A DNA stretch of 64,000 nt. It comes from Oidiodendron maius Zn. Its lineage: Eukaryota > Ascomycota > Leotiomycetes > Myxotrichaceae. Below the pieces are notes generated by a model. It was not told the DNA's origin. It saw nothing but the letters and a program-made list of their open reading frames with translations, and did not search any database. Within the stretch, counting starts at the first letter, position 1; every line of letters starts with the position of its first letter. Location of the stretch: positions 682,001 to 746,000 of the forward strand of contig KN832885.1 of NCBI GenBank assembly GCA_000827325.1. Reading direction: 5' to 3'. Positions 44,621 to 56,893 of this stretch are shown here, piece after piece. Made by a program: the position numbers and the translations under genes.

Positions 44621-46515
44621 GGAATTTGATTCTGATCCTGTGTTGCAGCGAAATTATATCTCAAACATCCTGCATCTCGATAGCCGCCAGCTCCACCATT
44701 ATTACCTAGAATCACCTCAATATTAGCAACATATATATATCTCCTAGTAAGAAATATCTTAGCACTTACAATTTCTCCAATCCTCCGTTAGTAAACTAAT
44801 ACAATTCACTGTAGGATTGTCTGGACCAAGCGGTTGGCTCATACTTTGCTGTGTCGCCATTGTCACACAATTATCAATCCAGCTTACTGTATAATGATAT
44901 GGTTCAACGCCTATTATTGATTGCCCGTTTGCCTTTATAGGAGCTGAGGCAGAAGTAAACGTTCGATCGTATTTACTACAGAAGTCATGTACGTCACTGC
45001 TCTGTTGGTCTCCATTGATATCCATGTGACGCCCGAAATCATTTGCGCCGTAACACTGCTGAGCTTGTAGCGTTGGAGGAGATGGTGTTGGTGTTGGTGG
45101 GGGCTGTAATAGGGCCGGTATAGAAGTGGTTTGCGTACAGCTTGCTGGGAGAACCGGAATAGTTGGGCATGGCTGGCCTGCGGAGAGAGTCTCGTACTGA
45201 TATATGCAGTTGTCAAGTGTGACTTTAATACAGGGAGTTGCAGTTGTCTTTGGCGGTGCAGCCGATATCGACATTGCGAATGTGCCGCAGCTGTCCTGTA
45301 GACTCCCCGCCCCGTAAATAGTATGACTGTTGAATTCGCCTATTTGTTTTCTTAGCTTTTGTTTGCAATAGGTAATTAAGAGATAAAGATATCAAACTTA
45401 CAAGATGTAACGATTTTCGCGTAGCTTGCGTTACAGCCGAGAGCACAGGTGTTGGCTGTCTGGCTAAAGTTAAAGAATATAGAGGATCCGTATGTATTTT
45501 GTAAGCCTGTCGCATTCCCTTCTATAGTAGTGCTACTGCTTTTGGAGAGATCTAGGCCAGTACAGAATTTGTTAGCAAGGGCGTTGAAAACCACAACATC
45601 GACACCTGCGTTAGATTGGTTGCATTTCGCTGTTGCTGAGGGTGTACTAGTCGCAAAGTCATCACTTGTAGGGGTTGGTCCCGATGCAGTGAGACCAAAA
45701 TCGTAATCCTGATAGTCTGAGTATGGGCGATCGCCAATTGCCGTGACCGTTTTTACGGGACTGGTAGTAGGACTTGAAGTTAGTAGGGAAGGAGTAGTCT
45801 TTGAAGGACGGTTCGGCGTTATGTTAATATTTCCAAGGTATGGCTTCAACGGGAAGCTCTTATAAAGATACGCTCCTGCCGTGACCGGAGCAACAAGGCC
45901 AGCTGTAAGTATGACTGCTCCAAGTTGGGTTGCATCATCCACTGTAAGCACGAATCCTGATTTGGCCAATATTGTCACAATCTCAAGCCCAATAGCTTCG
46001 GCTGTCTTTCCACTGGCGTTATCTACAACCGGTTGTAAGGCTACAACTAATACTGGGGCAATAACAACGGCAGCAATTAACGCTGTCGGAGCTGCTCCTG
46101 CAGGGGCTGTTGTAGTTGTGATAAAGGACACGTATTGTGTTGATGTTGAGACTGTTATAGCGCCGTTTGTCACTGTAGTAGTAATAGGTTTAATGTCCAG
46201 ATATGAAGTCTGAGTCGCTGTCCAGACTGCCTCGTTGGTTGTAAGCGTGCTCCCAGACTCTGTTGTGGTAGTCGGTTCGACTGTAAGCCATTGGTAGCCA
46301 CCATCAAGAGTAACTAAGGGCGGGACACTGTTAATGCCAACGTTGCAACTTGTAATGTCGCCTTGAAGAGATATACAGGTTGGTTTGATTGCGTGGATCA
46401 CACCATTACCGGCAGATAGAGGGGTTCCATTTGCTCTGCCGATAAATGATAATAACAACGCAAAAAGAACAAAGGGTAGAAGTAAAGAGATATGGAGGAG
46501 TGAAGCCATGGACAT
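44617..46515 (-). CDS. Secreted mucin-like, cysteine-containing protein of unknown function
   Basis: Three exons (45402..46515, 44770..45339, 44617..44705) give 590 residues from the ATG at 46515; ATGs at 46548 and 46509 are alternatives. It opens with a signal peptide or anchor (LLHISLLLPFVLFALLLSFIG). A Thr/Ser-rich stretch, two hydrophobic segments (ALIAAVVIAPVLVVAL and LGAVILTAGLVAPVTAGAYLY), a Pro/Ser/Thr linker and a Cys-bearing region follow (CNQSNAGVDVVVFNALANKFC, NTCALGCNASYAKIVTSC, GSLQDSCGTFAM). The Cys region is restored by splicing. A second linker and a C-terminal Cys domain end RNCNNGGAGGYRDAGC. This is the look of a wall- or membrane-associated fungal surface protein. I know no assigned function. 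Confidence 0.72.
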
Positions 46516-46736
46516 AGCTGAAATACGAGTACAATAGTTATAAAACACTATTGGCTTAGCTTAGGGGTAGTAGGGAATAAAGAGTACTGGAAAGGAGACA
46601 ATGCTATTGATATAGAAAGTTTTAAAGAAGCAGACTGTTTGAATATAATATATAGCTTGATACTATCTTTATACCAACACTAGTATTTTTATAAGCATTC
46701 CTTTCTGCTATAGCATACTAAAATCCTTGCATCCTT

Positions 46737-47292
46737 TCACTTTCTTATAACTCCTTCTATACCACAATCAATAGGATCAGAATTATTATGTTGCTCGGCG
46801 GTACTATCATTTTCAGCCTGATTGTTTGGGACTTCCCATGGACGTGAATATGTAATACATCCTGTAAATCGATTGCGCCACGTTGTTTGTCCTATCTAAG
46901 GTCAAAAATAGAAAAACACGAATACAATATAACTGTCCTTTACCTCTGCTGTCTTTCTCCTGAATCCATGCTTCTGCCTTAGCCCAGTCATATAGACTTG
47001 TTTCCGGGTCGTAAGGTGTTGGTAGAGGCAAATGAGCAAAATCATCGTGATCTGGTAATGGTTGGCGTAGAGCTAAACGCATTTCCTCTTCGTAGTCGGC
47101 CATTTCCTGAGGTGAGAGCGTAATAGTAGTACCTGCAGGCCTCCCGATAGCCACACTCACTTCTTGTTCTATATGCTGCTCAGCCTGCTCTATGTTACCA
47201 ACCTGAGGGGCTGGACTTTGGTCTGGCCGATTCTGGCGTGGCAGGGCTGGTGGCTGATTGCCAGCATTCCGATCGGATTTAGAGGGAGCCAT
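46737..47292 (-). CDS. Small, probably disordered protein
   Basis: Two exons, 46944..47292 and 46737..46891 (intron GTAAAG...ATAG), give 167 residues. The N-third is Pro/Gln-rich (NQPPALPRQNRPDQSPAPQ). The middle is acidic with helix-like SPQEMADYEEEMRLALRQPLP, then SLYDWAKAEAWIQEKDS, and after the intron TTWRNRFTGCITYSRPWEVP. No signal peptide or known domain. Same strand as the mucin-like gene 220 bases further on. Confidence 0.6.
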
Positions 47293-48108
47293 GCTCGTTG
47301 GCTGGCTGTGTTGCGGACGCAGTTATTGTTGGAATGTGAGCGAGTCCTGAGAATTTGGAGAGGTCTTGAATATGTAGCCTAGAAGGAGGCGCAGGAGGGT
47401 GTGCTGTATTGTAGATGCGAAACTTGAGCGGTGGGGCTGAATGAAGGAAGAGGGCTGATCCAACATTCGATCTAAAACGGGGTATTAAAATAATTGATAC
47501 GTACCTCCTCCATCCTTTGTTATAGACCACACACCATTTAAGCCTATTCGGGACTAGATAAAGGCGGTTAGCATAGATGCCTAGATTTGGTACGGATCAC
47601 CAATGAAAATAAAGTACCTTGGATGCTAACGATACATTAAGTAGTTGGTATCTCTATTCTCGGCAATATACAGTGTTTTACTATACAAAGTACGAGTGTT
47701 CGGAGGTACCGGCAGAAATTCCTAAATAGGCTTAAATGGTGGTGGTCTATAAAGCGGGTGGTAGTACGTATCAATACCCAGAAACAACGCCTTCACTTAA
47801 CCGCCAACATCCAACCAACAGAATGGGATTCCAACACGGCCCTATGACGGAATCGGAAGGACCGGCTATGGCTCCGCTTAATCTTCCATATTCCTTCTTC
47901 GATTATCATTCTTTGATCCTCAGATAGTAAACATCCGGGATAAATACCAACGTACTTTAAAATAGATATCCCATACCGAGACAACATCGCTGTGCTTGGG
48001 CCAGATGGATTTGGGAATTCGTATATAACACGTCGACAGAATGAGAGAGATATCTTGGAATCACTCCCTGTTGTTTGATTCTCTTTCCCTTGTACCCCAC
48101 CATTCAGC
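47293..48108. other. Divergent intergenic region
   Basis: No gene supported. The minus-strand frame 47793..48314 overlaps the metalloprotease gene and is treated as its shadow. Confidence 0.5.
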
Positions 48109-49196
48109 ATGTCTCCAAGCATAGTCTTCACTGTCTCACGGCTGTTTCTCGCTGCCATCTGGTTGTTCTCACTCTTTCCCAACTTCTGTATAGCATGGAG
48201 TATTGCCCCTGATTGTGCAGTTTTCCCCCAGATATCAGAAGCAATGACCGAGGCACTTAATCTAGCAATATATGCAAAGTTAAGAGCAGTCAATGGCCCA
48301 CCCCGTCTGGGCACGTCGATGGTCGACTTACTCGCTGCGCCAAATGAAGACGATACTGATACTCTTGTTTTTGCGGGAAGTAAGTTTCTATTTATCCTTC
48401 ACATATAATTTTCTTGGCCACTTATTAAAACATTGCCTATAGAATGGTATCAAAATGTCATCAATGCTGCTAGTGTTCCAAGCCCTGGAGGGATTGTGAT
48501 TCACTGTAGCGATAATCATTTGACCCCGATCGACCTGGCGAATAGAAAATATATCGATAAAGAGAGGGATAATACAGTAGTATTTGGTCCGAAAGTAGCA
48601 GGCACCAAACCTACGGATAACGCTTGTGGAGGTGTTATAAAAGCTTTCGCATATTCAGCTGGCGGGCAACAAGTCATACTCCTATGTTCTGATAGTGTCG
48701 CAGGGGCATTGAAATCAAGTTTCTCATATCCAATCAGCAACTGGCGAGCTGAAGGAAACTTGAAGGACTATACGCCTGTTGTGGACAAAGGACTTGATGC
48801 CCTAGGCATGTTTCTGAGTACGATGATATTGCATGAGCTTATGCACGTAGCCAGCTTCGTGGAGCAAAATAAAGCACTACAACCTGCACAATGTAAGTGT
48901 TTTCTCACACTAGTAAATTAAATATCATTTCTATACTAACAATTCTCAAAAGTTCCAGCAATCCTTCCAGATAAAGTCCAAGGGGAAGCTATCGGCGAAA
49001 TGTAAACTTATAGAACCTGCATTGGTGGAACCTATAGCTAATAGACTATAGTTACCAATACTCTCCAATCTCTGGCAAGAAACTCGGCTTCTCAACATCA
49101 TCAGGACAATCAACTGCTAACAACCTCCAACACAACGCAGATAGCTTTGCTCTCTTAGCTGCAAGTATAGGCTCCTTATTTTTTCCCTCGAAATAG
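48109..49196 (+). CDS. Secreted zinc metalloprotease-like protein (HELMH)
   Basis: Four exons (48109..48379, 48443..48892, 48953..49001, 49052..49196) give 304 residues. The N-terminus has a signal-peptide-like segment (LFLAAIWLFSLFPNFCIAW). The zinc motif is LHELMHVASF (HExxH). After two further introns the C-terminus carries NLQHNADSFALLAAS, resembling the NADSY/F-type segment downstream of the zinc site in fungal M35/lysine-specific metallo-endopeptidases and their relatives, where an Asp serves as third ligand. It probably degrades protein outside the cell. The catalytic residues look intact; substrate unknown. It lies near the mucin-like surface protein gene. Confidence 0.8.
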
Positions 49197-49990
49197 ATAG
49201 GACTGCTAATATAAGTCTTTAGGTTGGTATTTGCCTCGCTATGCATGGGTTAATGGAAAGTGTGCCACTATAGGAACACCCAGACAAGCACCGGCCGTAT
49301 ACCCTAACACTCCTACACCTCCTGGACCATCATGAGTTCTTACGGTAAATTATCTTGCATATTATTGGTAAATCAGGTCAGTTCAGTGGGATTGAATGGA
49401 TGGCTAAGTCAGGGCTGCTTTAGACGTCAAGGCAACCCGAAATAAAGGCATTGATATTCCCCTCCGTCTAAGCGATAGCCCTATATCACACTTTCACACT
49501 CTAGACTTCTTCTCACCTCAAATCTGAATACAACCCATTTTATTATATCCTTTGTTTTGACCCACTTCGTAAGCCAGTCTTATGACACTGATGAGTTGTC
49601 TAGACTCAGATCGGCGAAGCGATTCTAAAGAGAATAACTGGCAGGATTCTAATACGGCTCGTCTGCACTTTATGCCTTACTCAGCCTAGTTAGTTGATAC
49701 AACTTGTCTGCTTCGGCCCCCTGTTATTGATCTATCAAGGTCCTTTATTCTAAGGACAAGAGTAACTGAATAGCTCGTCTGCTTTATAGCCACTTGCTTT
49801 ACAGCCATCCTTAGGTGTGTGATACAACTAATGGTCTGTAATTACTGCCACTAGAAGCTAGATCACGATTTGTACGTGCCACCCATGTATAACCGACCAG
49901 ACGACCTAATTGTGACGGCTCAAGCTGAATAGGGATCTCAGTCTAGAAGAGCACAGGGTATCACGGACCTGATTGCATCCATTGCATCAG
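49197..49990. other. AT-rich region without gene
   Basis: No coding signal. May be degenerate flank of the element described next. Confidence 0.4.
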
Positions 49991-49991
49991 C

Positions 49992-50350
49992 GTCCTCTCC
50001 CTTCCTCGCTTCGGCCTTCACGTGATTACAGGTCGTCTATATATATAATGCAGGTGTATTGCACGCTCCTTTTCTCTTCTTCCTTTAGCTTGTTCTCTTC
50101 GTTAAGACAATTGATAGTTGAATACACCTTTGCATCCAGCGCAACGCACTCACCACAAGGATCGAGTTCCCTGTTCAGCTTGAGCCGCCATACAGGGGTG
50201 CAGACTCGAGGGTGTATTCAACTATCAACTGTCTTAACTAAGAGAACAAACTAAAGAAGGAAGAAGATGGGAAAGGAGTGTATAATACACCTAGTCGCAT
50301 TTATATAGCTGAGCCACAATCAAGTGAGGGCTTAGGCGAGGCAGGGAGAG
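49992..50350. repeat. Large imperfect inverted repeat
   Basis: Arms at about 49992..50128 and 50211..50350 are reverse complements over most of their length, separated by about 82 bases. The best-conserved part is GATAGTTGAATACACC (inner end, left arm). Each arm carries a TATA-like run and a CT-rich stretch, as in LTR promoters, so head-to-head LTR fragments or a foldback element are both possible. Confidence 0.65.
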
Positions 50351-51050
50351 GTTACTGATCAAGGGTCCTGATCTGGTTCATGATGCTAGGAAGTAAAGAT
50401 GCCCATTAAATTGCCCATCAAATTGCCTACGGGCAATTTGTCATGTGACCAGCAGTCCAGTCCTGATCAGATCCGTGATATTACCCCCCCCTTCGAGAGG
50501 CTTGCCCTCAAGCCTTTTATAAGCCATAAGAAGAGAAATAAAGACTATATAAAATCAACGCTCACTAGCGCTCACCGTGCTCTGTAGCACACCCATTATC
50601 ATCCGGATGATCCTCTGGCTCATTGCTCTACAGGCAGCAGTCAATCCAGTATTACAAGTTCACTAGAGTTCTTTTAGCCTTTGGATACTGATCATAAAGG
50701 GCCTTAATCTTGTATAGAGCCTCTTTGAACCCTTTAGCGTTATAGAATTTAGGATCATGATCAATACCAACCTATTTGACCTAGTATTATAGATTCCTAG
50801 ACCACTTGCAGCTCTAAATCACCTACTCAGCCTCCTACTCAGGTGTCAGGAGTCTCTGTAAAGAGTGAACCGCACGATTATCGATAGGTAATAGGAGGAT
50901 ACAAGTAAGTTGAAGGGACCTCGCTAGTAGATCACTAGTAGATCAAAGTAATAGATATATTTCTAACTAAGAAAATAACTAGAGAAACTGAATACTGCCC
51001 CTTCCTTAAAAAGGGGGCCAGCCCCTTTTTATACGAATGAATTCCGATTA
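50350..51050 (-). mobile_element. LTR-retrotransposon relic (probably Gypsy-like), broken
   Basis: On the minus strand the end of a Pol-like coding region is followed by a G-rich, polypurine-like tract (about 50486..50494) and then by sequence joining the inverted-repeat arm. This is the layout of the 3' end of an LTR element. It is truncated and degenerate; family assignment is tentative and the age appears old. Confidence 0.4.
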
Positions 51051-51847
51051 TATAAACCTGAACCCGTAATACGCAATAACTAGTGAACTCCCTGTGATAC
51101 CTCGTTCAATCACCTGATAGAAAAGAGGATAAGGAAAGGGGTTTAAAAGTTGCGGGGTTATAACAGCTGAATAAGACATGTATTAAAACCCAAATTCTAG
51201 TCTTAGTTAAACAAAGGGGAGGTGAGGCATTGAGCTATTCTGGTAATAGGGAGCCCATTCTAATCATTGGGGACCTGTTCTGGCTCCCTCTTATCCAGCT
51301 CGTCAGGAGTTGATATTCTCAACATTGCTACCAGGATAGGACCCATGCAAAGGGTGACTAAGGATTTCGAGCTACTAGGGGGTAGTGAGCGGAGGTGAGG
51401 TGGTTGAGACTGCGCGTGAAGGGTGGGTGAGGCGAGGGTGAGCAGGGTGAGGAAGGGTGAGCGCGAGGTGAGGCGAGGGTGAGAAAAGCGGCGAGGGGTT
51501 ACATGCCCCGTCACTTGGCGAGCATGCAGAACGAGGTGATTATTCTGGTAAAACAACACATAGTACTCCAACAGGTAACCAACCCTTTGGCGTCGCTAGT
51601 CAACCAATTAGACATATCATTTAGAGACTGAGTTTTTCAAGTCTCCCGTGAGACCTGTTCCATTAACTTTTGTCTATACCGATGCCTTATCTCATGTGGT
51701 GAATTCGCAATTTATCAACTCTTTTTTGATATGCGTCTGGTATCGGCAAAACTGAGTTTTCGCCCTACAACAAACTTATCACTCGACTCTGGGTTAACGC
51801 TACGTGTATTGAGTAGTTACCAAAGCGTCTCTTTCCAAATATTTAAT
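51051..51847. repeat. Spacer with GGTGAG-type repeats
   Basis: Bases 51393..51490 contain many imperfect copies of GGTGAGGCGAGGGTGAG-like units, similar to units near 44000 and 57320. No gene. Confidence 0.5.
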
Positions 51848-53735
51848 TTAAATTAGACCGCTACTCACGTTACTCGTAGCAGCATTCCTTTTGTGCATGA
51901 GACTGCTTATTACAATGGCAAGCTCTGACCCCTTTTTTTTACTAGCGTATCTGGATCTCCAAGCGACGAAGTTATCTGGCCTGACTAAGAGAGCCCCTCC
52001 GCGCTTCAAGCCTTTCACTTTCTCCCATTGCTCATCATGATCTATGACACTTATAAAATTCGTGCCTCGCGGTCCAAATTGGGCAGTCGTGATCTTGATA
52101 TTGTAAATGGAGGCGCATTGTTGAGCCGTCGACACCCAATGGGATCCATACAAATCTGTAATCACCAAGAATGCTCCATCAGATCCAACAAGGTCATGTG
52201 TAGAGATTATAAAATTGTTTCTCTCTACCCAAGCATGCGGCAATCGGTGACCTGGTCGAGTCGTAGGTACATAAACTTGTCCAAACGGATCTGAATCTGG
52301 CGCATCCGTGCCGTCAGGAATGTGGAAGCCTTCGTTGTAGTGAAATCCTAACTCAATATCATGGGCTGAGAATTCAATACATTGTGAGTCAACGATTAAA
52401 GCAACTTGAGCTCGACGGCTTCGGCCAATCTCACTGTCTTCGAATAATTGAGTGAAGCTTGATTTGTTGGCTTCTTCCTGACCAGGTACAAGACCGATTG
52501 CGGCATTGATCACGTTCGAATTCTTGAACGCAAAGAGACCCCAGTCACAGTTGCGTCTACCTATGGGCCGTCTCTCGTACTCATATGTATCCAAGATTTC
52601 CGGTCCGATCTTTTTCTTAAGGACTAAGGCGAGTTTCCAAGCAAGGTTAAGAGAGTCCTCGATAGATGTATTTAAACCGAGTCCGGTTGTGGGCGGCCGA
52701 CGATGTGCGGCATCTCCGGCAAGGAAAACTCGTCCTTCAGAATATTTGTTAGCAAGAACGCGCTCGAGAATCCAATGGCTTGTTCTGAGCACTTCGATAT
52801 CCAGGTTTGGCAATTTCAACAATGTTCGAACGCGAGGTATGAGTTTATCCTCGTCGAACCGACTGCCATCATCCAGATCAAAACCAAAGTGGATAACCCA
52901 TTCCCCAGAGTGTCTTCCCCATATTGGACCTAAGGGGACCAACGCTCCACTCTCAAACACAGTTGCGCACGAGCCATTGATAAAATGACATGCAAAATAT
53001 CGATCGTCCCAATACTCAGAGAGGTCAGCCTTAAAGTAGATTGATACCATATCCGTAATATCCTTAGGCCCTTCCATCTGGACACCCAATTTTGGCCCAA
53101 CAAACCTTCCGCCATCAGCACCGATGAGATATTGACATCGGTATTGACCTTGTATTCCATTAGAGTCCTGAACGGTAACAAGAACTGAATGACTGTCGTC
53201 GATAAAATCGGAAACATTGTGACTGAAGAGAATTCGTCCCGGATTCCTCTCCTCTGCCAAGGCTCGAAGTATTGGCTCCAGTCTCAATAGAGGGAGATTC
53301 GCAGACCGAAGGGGCGCGTCACGCCTGTAATGAGAAATCAGTTGAATTAGTTCACTACATTATATGTCCAAAAGCCGGGGCGCCTCACTTATACATCTGA
53401 GCTTTGGGACTGCCATCATCTCCCCCAAAACAGGCCCGTTTGTGTATAAGTTGACGATCTGACGGCTCTGAGCCGCCCAAAGAAGTGGCCCACGCAACTT
53501 GGCAGAAATTCTCCAGAGGCGCACCTTGTATTATTATTTCATCTGCCATGTGATGTTGGCGTAGAATCTCCATTGTTCGTTGATTGAGGTAATGTGCTTT
53601 GGGGAGAAGTGAAGTTCCTTGGTGGCGCTCGAAAAGGAAATGCTCAATCCCAAAATCCGACAAGAAGCAAGACATTGTTAAGCCACATCCTCCACCGCCA
53701 ATAATGATGACTGGCACGTTGACGATATTAGCCAT
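51848..53735 (-). CDS. FAD-dependent monooxygenase, phenol-hydroxylase-like (PheA/TfdB type)
   Basis: Two exons, 53389..53735 and 51848..53324 (intron GTGAGG...TTACAG), give 607 residues. The FAD-binding GGGGCGLT motif is at residues 13-20. FERHQGTSLLPKAHYLNQRTMEILR is typical of phenol 2-monooxygenase and 2,4-dichlorophenol hydroxylase relatives. YLIGADGGRF is the DG motif, and FLAGDAAHRRPPTTGLGLNTSIEDSLNLAWKL the GD motif. The C-terminal thioredoxin-like domain (PGHRLPHAWV... FGPRGTNF) is present, so the length is complete. It should hydroxylate a phenolic compound using NAD(P)H and O2. A GTGAGT donor just before the stop could give a slightly different C-terminus. It is 14 kb from the cluster at 14-38 kb, so a shared pathway is speculative. 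Confidence 0.9.
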
Positions 53736-54324
53736 TGTGCTATTATTTCAAGCCAAATATGTAAAAATGTTTTGCGAGAGAAGCTGGGAAGAGAGCATGC
53801 ACGACTAGTTTGCTCCTTATCCGGGTTACGCTGTGCAAGTTAACAGGTAACTTGCTATTTCCATTCCCGAAAACCTTCGGCCTCTAAAAGGAACACGAAG
53901 TGGAGCCTCATGAAAAGCGCCAATTTGAATGTTCGAGATCGGTAGTCGCCTCCCCTACTGGACTCAGTTTCTTCCGAGGCCCGTAGGAGGTGGACCTGGA
54001 TACTTCGGGTTCAACACATTACCGGCCCGAGAGCGGACTTCCCCACTGATACCGAAGGGCGATGGTAAAATCTATCACTTAACATAAATTACCATGCTTA
54101 ACTGGGTAGGTGCCACCCAATATATCGTACATTTCCTGAAGTGCAAAACCTTTCACAAGGGAGTGTGATAGTATTGCCTGCTCGTTGGAAGGATTAAGTA
54201 ATTGCCATTTCGAGGCTACGGGGGCGGGACTTCAATAGCACTATTAAATTTTATTCGTTATATATTCAATTGTACGGTCTCGTATGAGTATACGCTCTCC
54301 GCAACTTGATGTGTCCACTTCCCA
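53736..54324. other. Intergenic, nothing recognised
   Basis: Promoter side of the phenol-hydroxylase-like gene and 3' flank of the glycosidase gene; no gene. Confidence 0.5.
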
Positions 54325-56893
54325 TCACTTGAGTGATTCGTTTCTTTTGACAGCTAAAAATGTCAAGCTCCAAAGTTGCACGATATCACTCTCTGTCGGA
54401 CTACTTCCTGGTGGTGGAGGAAGGGCACCGAGGTCAATAAAATCAAACTTTTTGTTTGCAGCATCATATGTCCATGACCACACTTCTGTGCTCAGATGAG
54501 CTGAATTTGCCTCGATGCTATCCCATAACAAGTTATACGCGGTTTTGACATTGCCATACACCGCACTGTCCGAGCAAAAGTCAGGAGCAGATGTCGAATT
54601 GCAACGGGAGAGCTGGAGCTCTAGCCCTCGGCCCATCATTGCCAGGGGCCACGACCATATAACGGTACCGTGATAGGCGGAAGCCGTCCAGTTTGCGGCG
54701 TACACAGGATTGTCACCATACGCTGGGTTTGCAATAAGCATTCCCACATCAGTCATGAGTCCAGCGGGGAAGGTAAGGCGTATATTATTTGCTGTGGAGT
54801 TCAGAAAAGCTGTAAGCTGTGACTGATTAGTGGTATTAAGGAGGAAATGTCTGAAGCAGGAATCTGTATTCATGACTTGAACCTGAGACAGATCATCGTT
54901 ACCATCAAGAGAGATGGCGTAAAACGTCACATTGCTATCAATTAATGAGGTCTGAGAGTCTAGCCCAGAGATTCCAGAGCTGCTGACATAGTTCTCGAGT
55001 CGCGATTGGGCATCGGCAGGTGCGATTGACACTTCGAAAAATTGAAGCGTTGAATCTTCCCAAACTTGGGCATATGAGTCCACAAGCTTCGCATCAAAAT
55101 CCAGTATCCCGGCAGCAGAAAGTGCTGCAATAGAGCGTAGCGCAGCAGGTGCCAGACCAGTGTTGACGTCGAACGGAATCCGACCGCCCCCGATGCCATA
55201 CGTGCTATCTCGCCACTGACCGACAATTTGCCCATCTTTCAGATGCATAAGATTATCCATGGTCTGATTGCCAGGAGCAGCAAATGGCGCTGCGAGACTG
55301 ACGATTTTAAGCGCATTTATTTGAGCAAGTTGCTTATACGTCAAATTTGAGTTTGCGGGAAAGAGGGTTGCCATTGTACTCAAAAAGTCAGACGCTCGAG
55401 ACTTCCCATTGGGGTCTTGAAGGAAATATCGATCCATTAATACTGGCAAATAATAATCGGAATCAATCTATCATTCATAAGCTAGAATATTTCTCGGGAA
55501 TTAAAGTGGTAAGTACCATTATATAGGAGCAAAGTGGATCAGTGCTCGTGATGTTATTCTGCAGATTTGACCAGGTCGCGTAGTCACTACACTCTTAGCT
55601 CCATGATTCATGGAAAAAGATCTACCACTTACCCAATAGTTTCTTCATGGCATACCGATCCATCTGTCATGTTCAGTCTTTCCAATACGCCGGCGATGAC
55701 TGCCTCGGTTGCACCTCCCTTACCTCCGCTCAGCACAGGCTCGAGCAATAGAGCAGAGATCATTGAATCACGACCAAAATATGTTAAGAAGCGCCACGCA
55801 CCAGCTGTGAGCTTAGATGTGTATGATAGGAATGATAGCGACGTCGTCTGCATTGGTGATTGAGTAATTAGATCTGATGATTGAGAATTGAGTACATCTT
55901 TCGAGCTCAGCTGCGTTAGCTGCGGATAATTAAAGGAAGCACTGAAGACGTATGATCCGGCTTCAAATTTTACCGTCTCATTGTCAAGTTGAATCGTTTG
56001 GTTGGAGCTAGTAAAGGATATTGAGGTCGTCGTAATGTTATCAAGCCAAAATCGACTCAACTCGACCCCGTTGTCAATAGTTGAGTACTTGATGGCGCTC
56101 TGGATGTCATCGCGAAGCAAACTCGGGCCTTCAACAAAGTCTCTAATAGTTCGAATACTGCCCAAGATAGCTACTGAGAGTACAGCTGACGAGTTGAACT
56201 CCAGCGTTGTAGTAACTCCAACAGTTGCATTCCCGTTGCCATTTTGTTGGTACACAGGACCTAAGGGGCTACCAATCGTGGAATTGAGCAATTGTATGCC
56301 CAGGGTTCCATTGATTCCATTTTCAGGCTCAAAATACGTAGCGATTCCAGAATTCCCGGCTGGCCAAGCAACAATGAGTCTCGGTCCAATGATGGTCAGG
56401 TTACTGTCCGGTGCTGGAGAGGTAACAACTACTTGAGCGGCTGAATGGCAGTCAGAATAGAAGTAATTCTCGTACGGCGAAGAGCTTAATCGCAGGGTCG
56501 TTGCTTCGCTGGTACAAGTTGCTGCCGGCCCCGTGGATGTTGTCGCCGACGCACTGGGTATCGGGGGATAAATCAAATGACCATCTCCGCACCTGTCTTG
56601 TCTGAGCGCAAATTCGCATCCTTGATATGTAGAAACTTACGAATACATCTCCGGCAGGTAGCAATCTCCCCCGCATCTCAGAGTTGGCTCGTCATGCAGT
56701 ATAGGGCATAGGAAATTGCCATCGTAGCACGTATACTTTTGGAATTAGCAAGAGCCATGGCGATAGAAGATCGCCTTCTCACCTTCGACGGGTAATAAAA
56801 TGCATCGCCACAAGGCTGTAGGTTTTGTTCGGAAGCTGGGAGAGCTAGTGCAAGGCTGGATAAAACCAGACTCGTTACAAAGACTCGAGCCAT
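54325..56893 (-). CDS. Secreted six-hairpin glycosidase-like protein with N-terminal Cys-rich (CBM52-like) domain
   Basis: Five exons (56783..56893, 56641..56735, 55633..56592, 55517..55586, 54325..55467) give 792 residues. A signal peptide (MARVFVTSLVLSSLALALP) precedes a Cys-rich module: CGDAFYYPSK, YTCYDGNFLCPIL, LRCGGDCYLPEMYSC, GDGHLIYP. This pattern resembles CBM52 of fungal beta-1,3-glucanases. A Thr/Ser linker and a large domain follow, with WRFLTYFGRDSMISALLL and CHEETIGDYATWSN, then YYLPVLMDRYF and GIGGGRIPFDVN. These are (alpha/alpha)6 six-hairpin glycosidase-type landmarks like those of glycogen-debranching relatives; the Asp in GRDS and the Glu pair in HEE are catalytic candidates. 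Many N-glycosylation sequons. It probably acts on extracellular glucan; activity is unproven. Confidence 0.82.

Noticed and set aside
47793-48314. 173-codon minus-strand frame
   Set aside because: Antisense to the spliced metalloprotease gene and without a domain.
50399-50587. Plus-strand 62-codon frame rich in KLP repeats
   Set aside because: Lies antisense to the LTR-element relic and reflects a small internal repeat.
51260-51571. 103-codon minus-strand frame
   Set aside because: Translation of the GGTGAG-type repeat tract.
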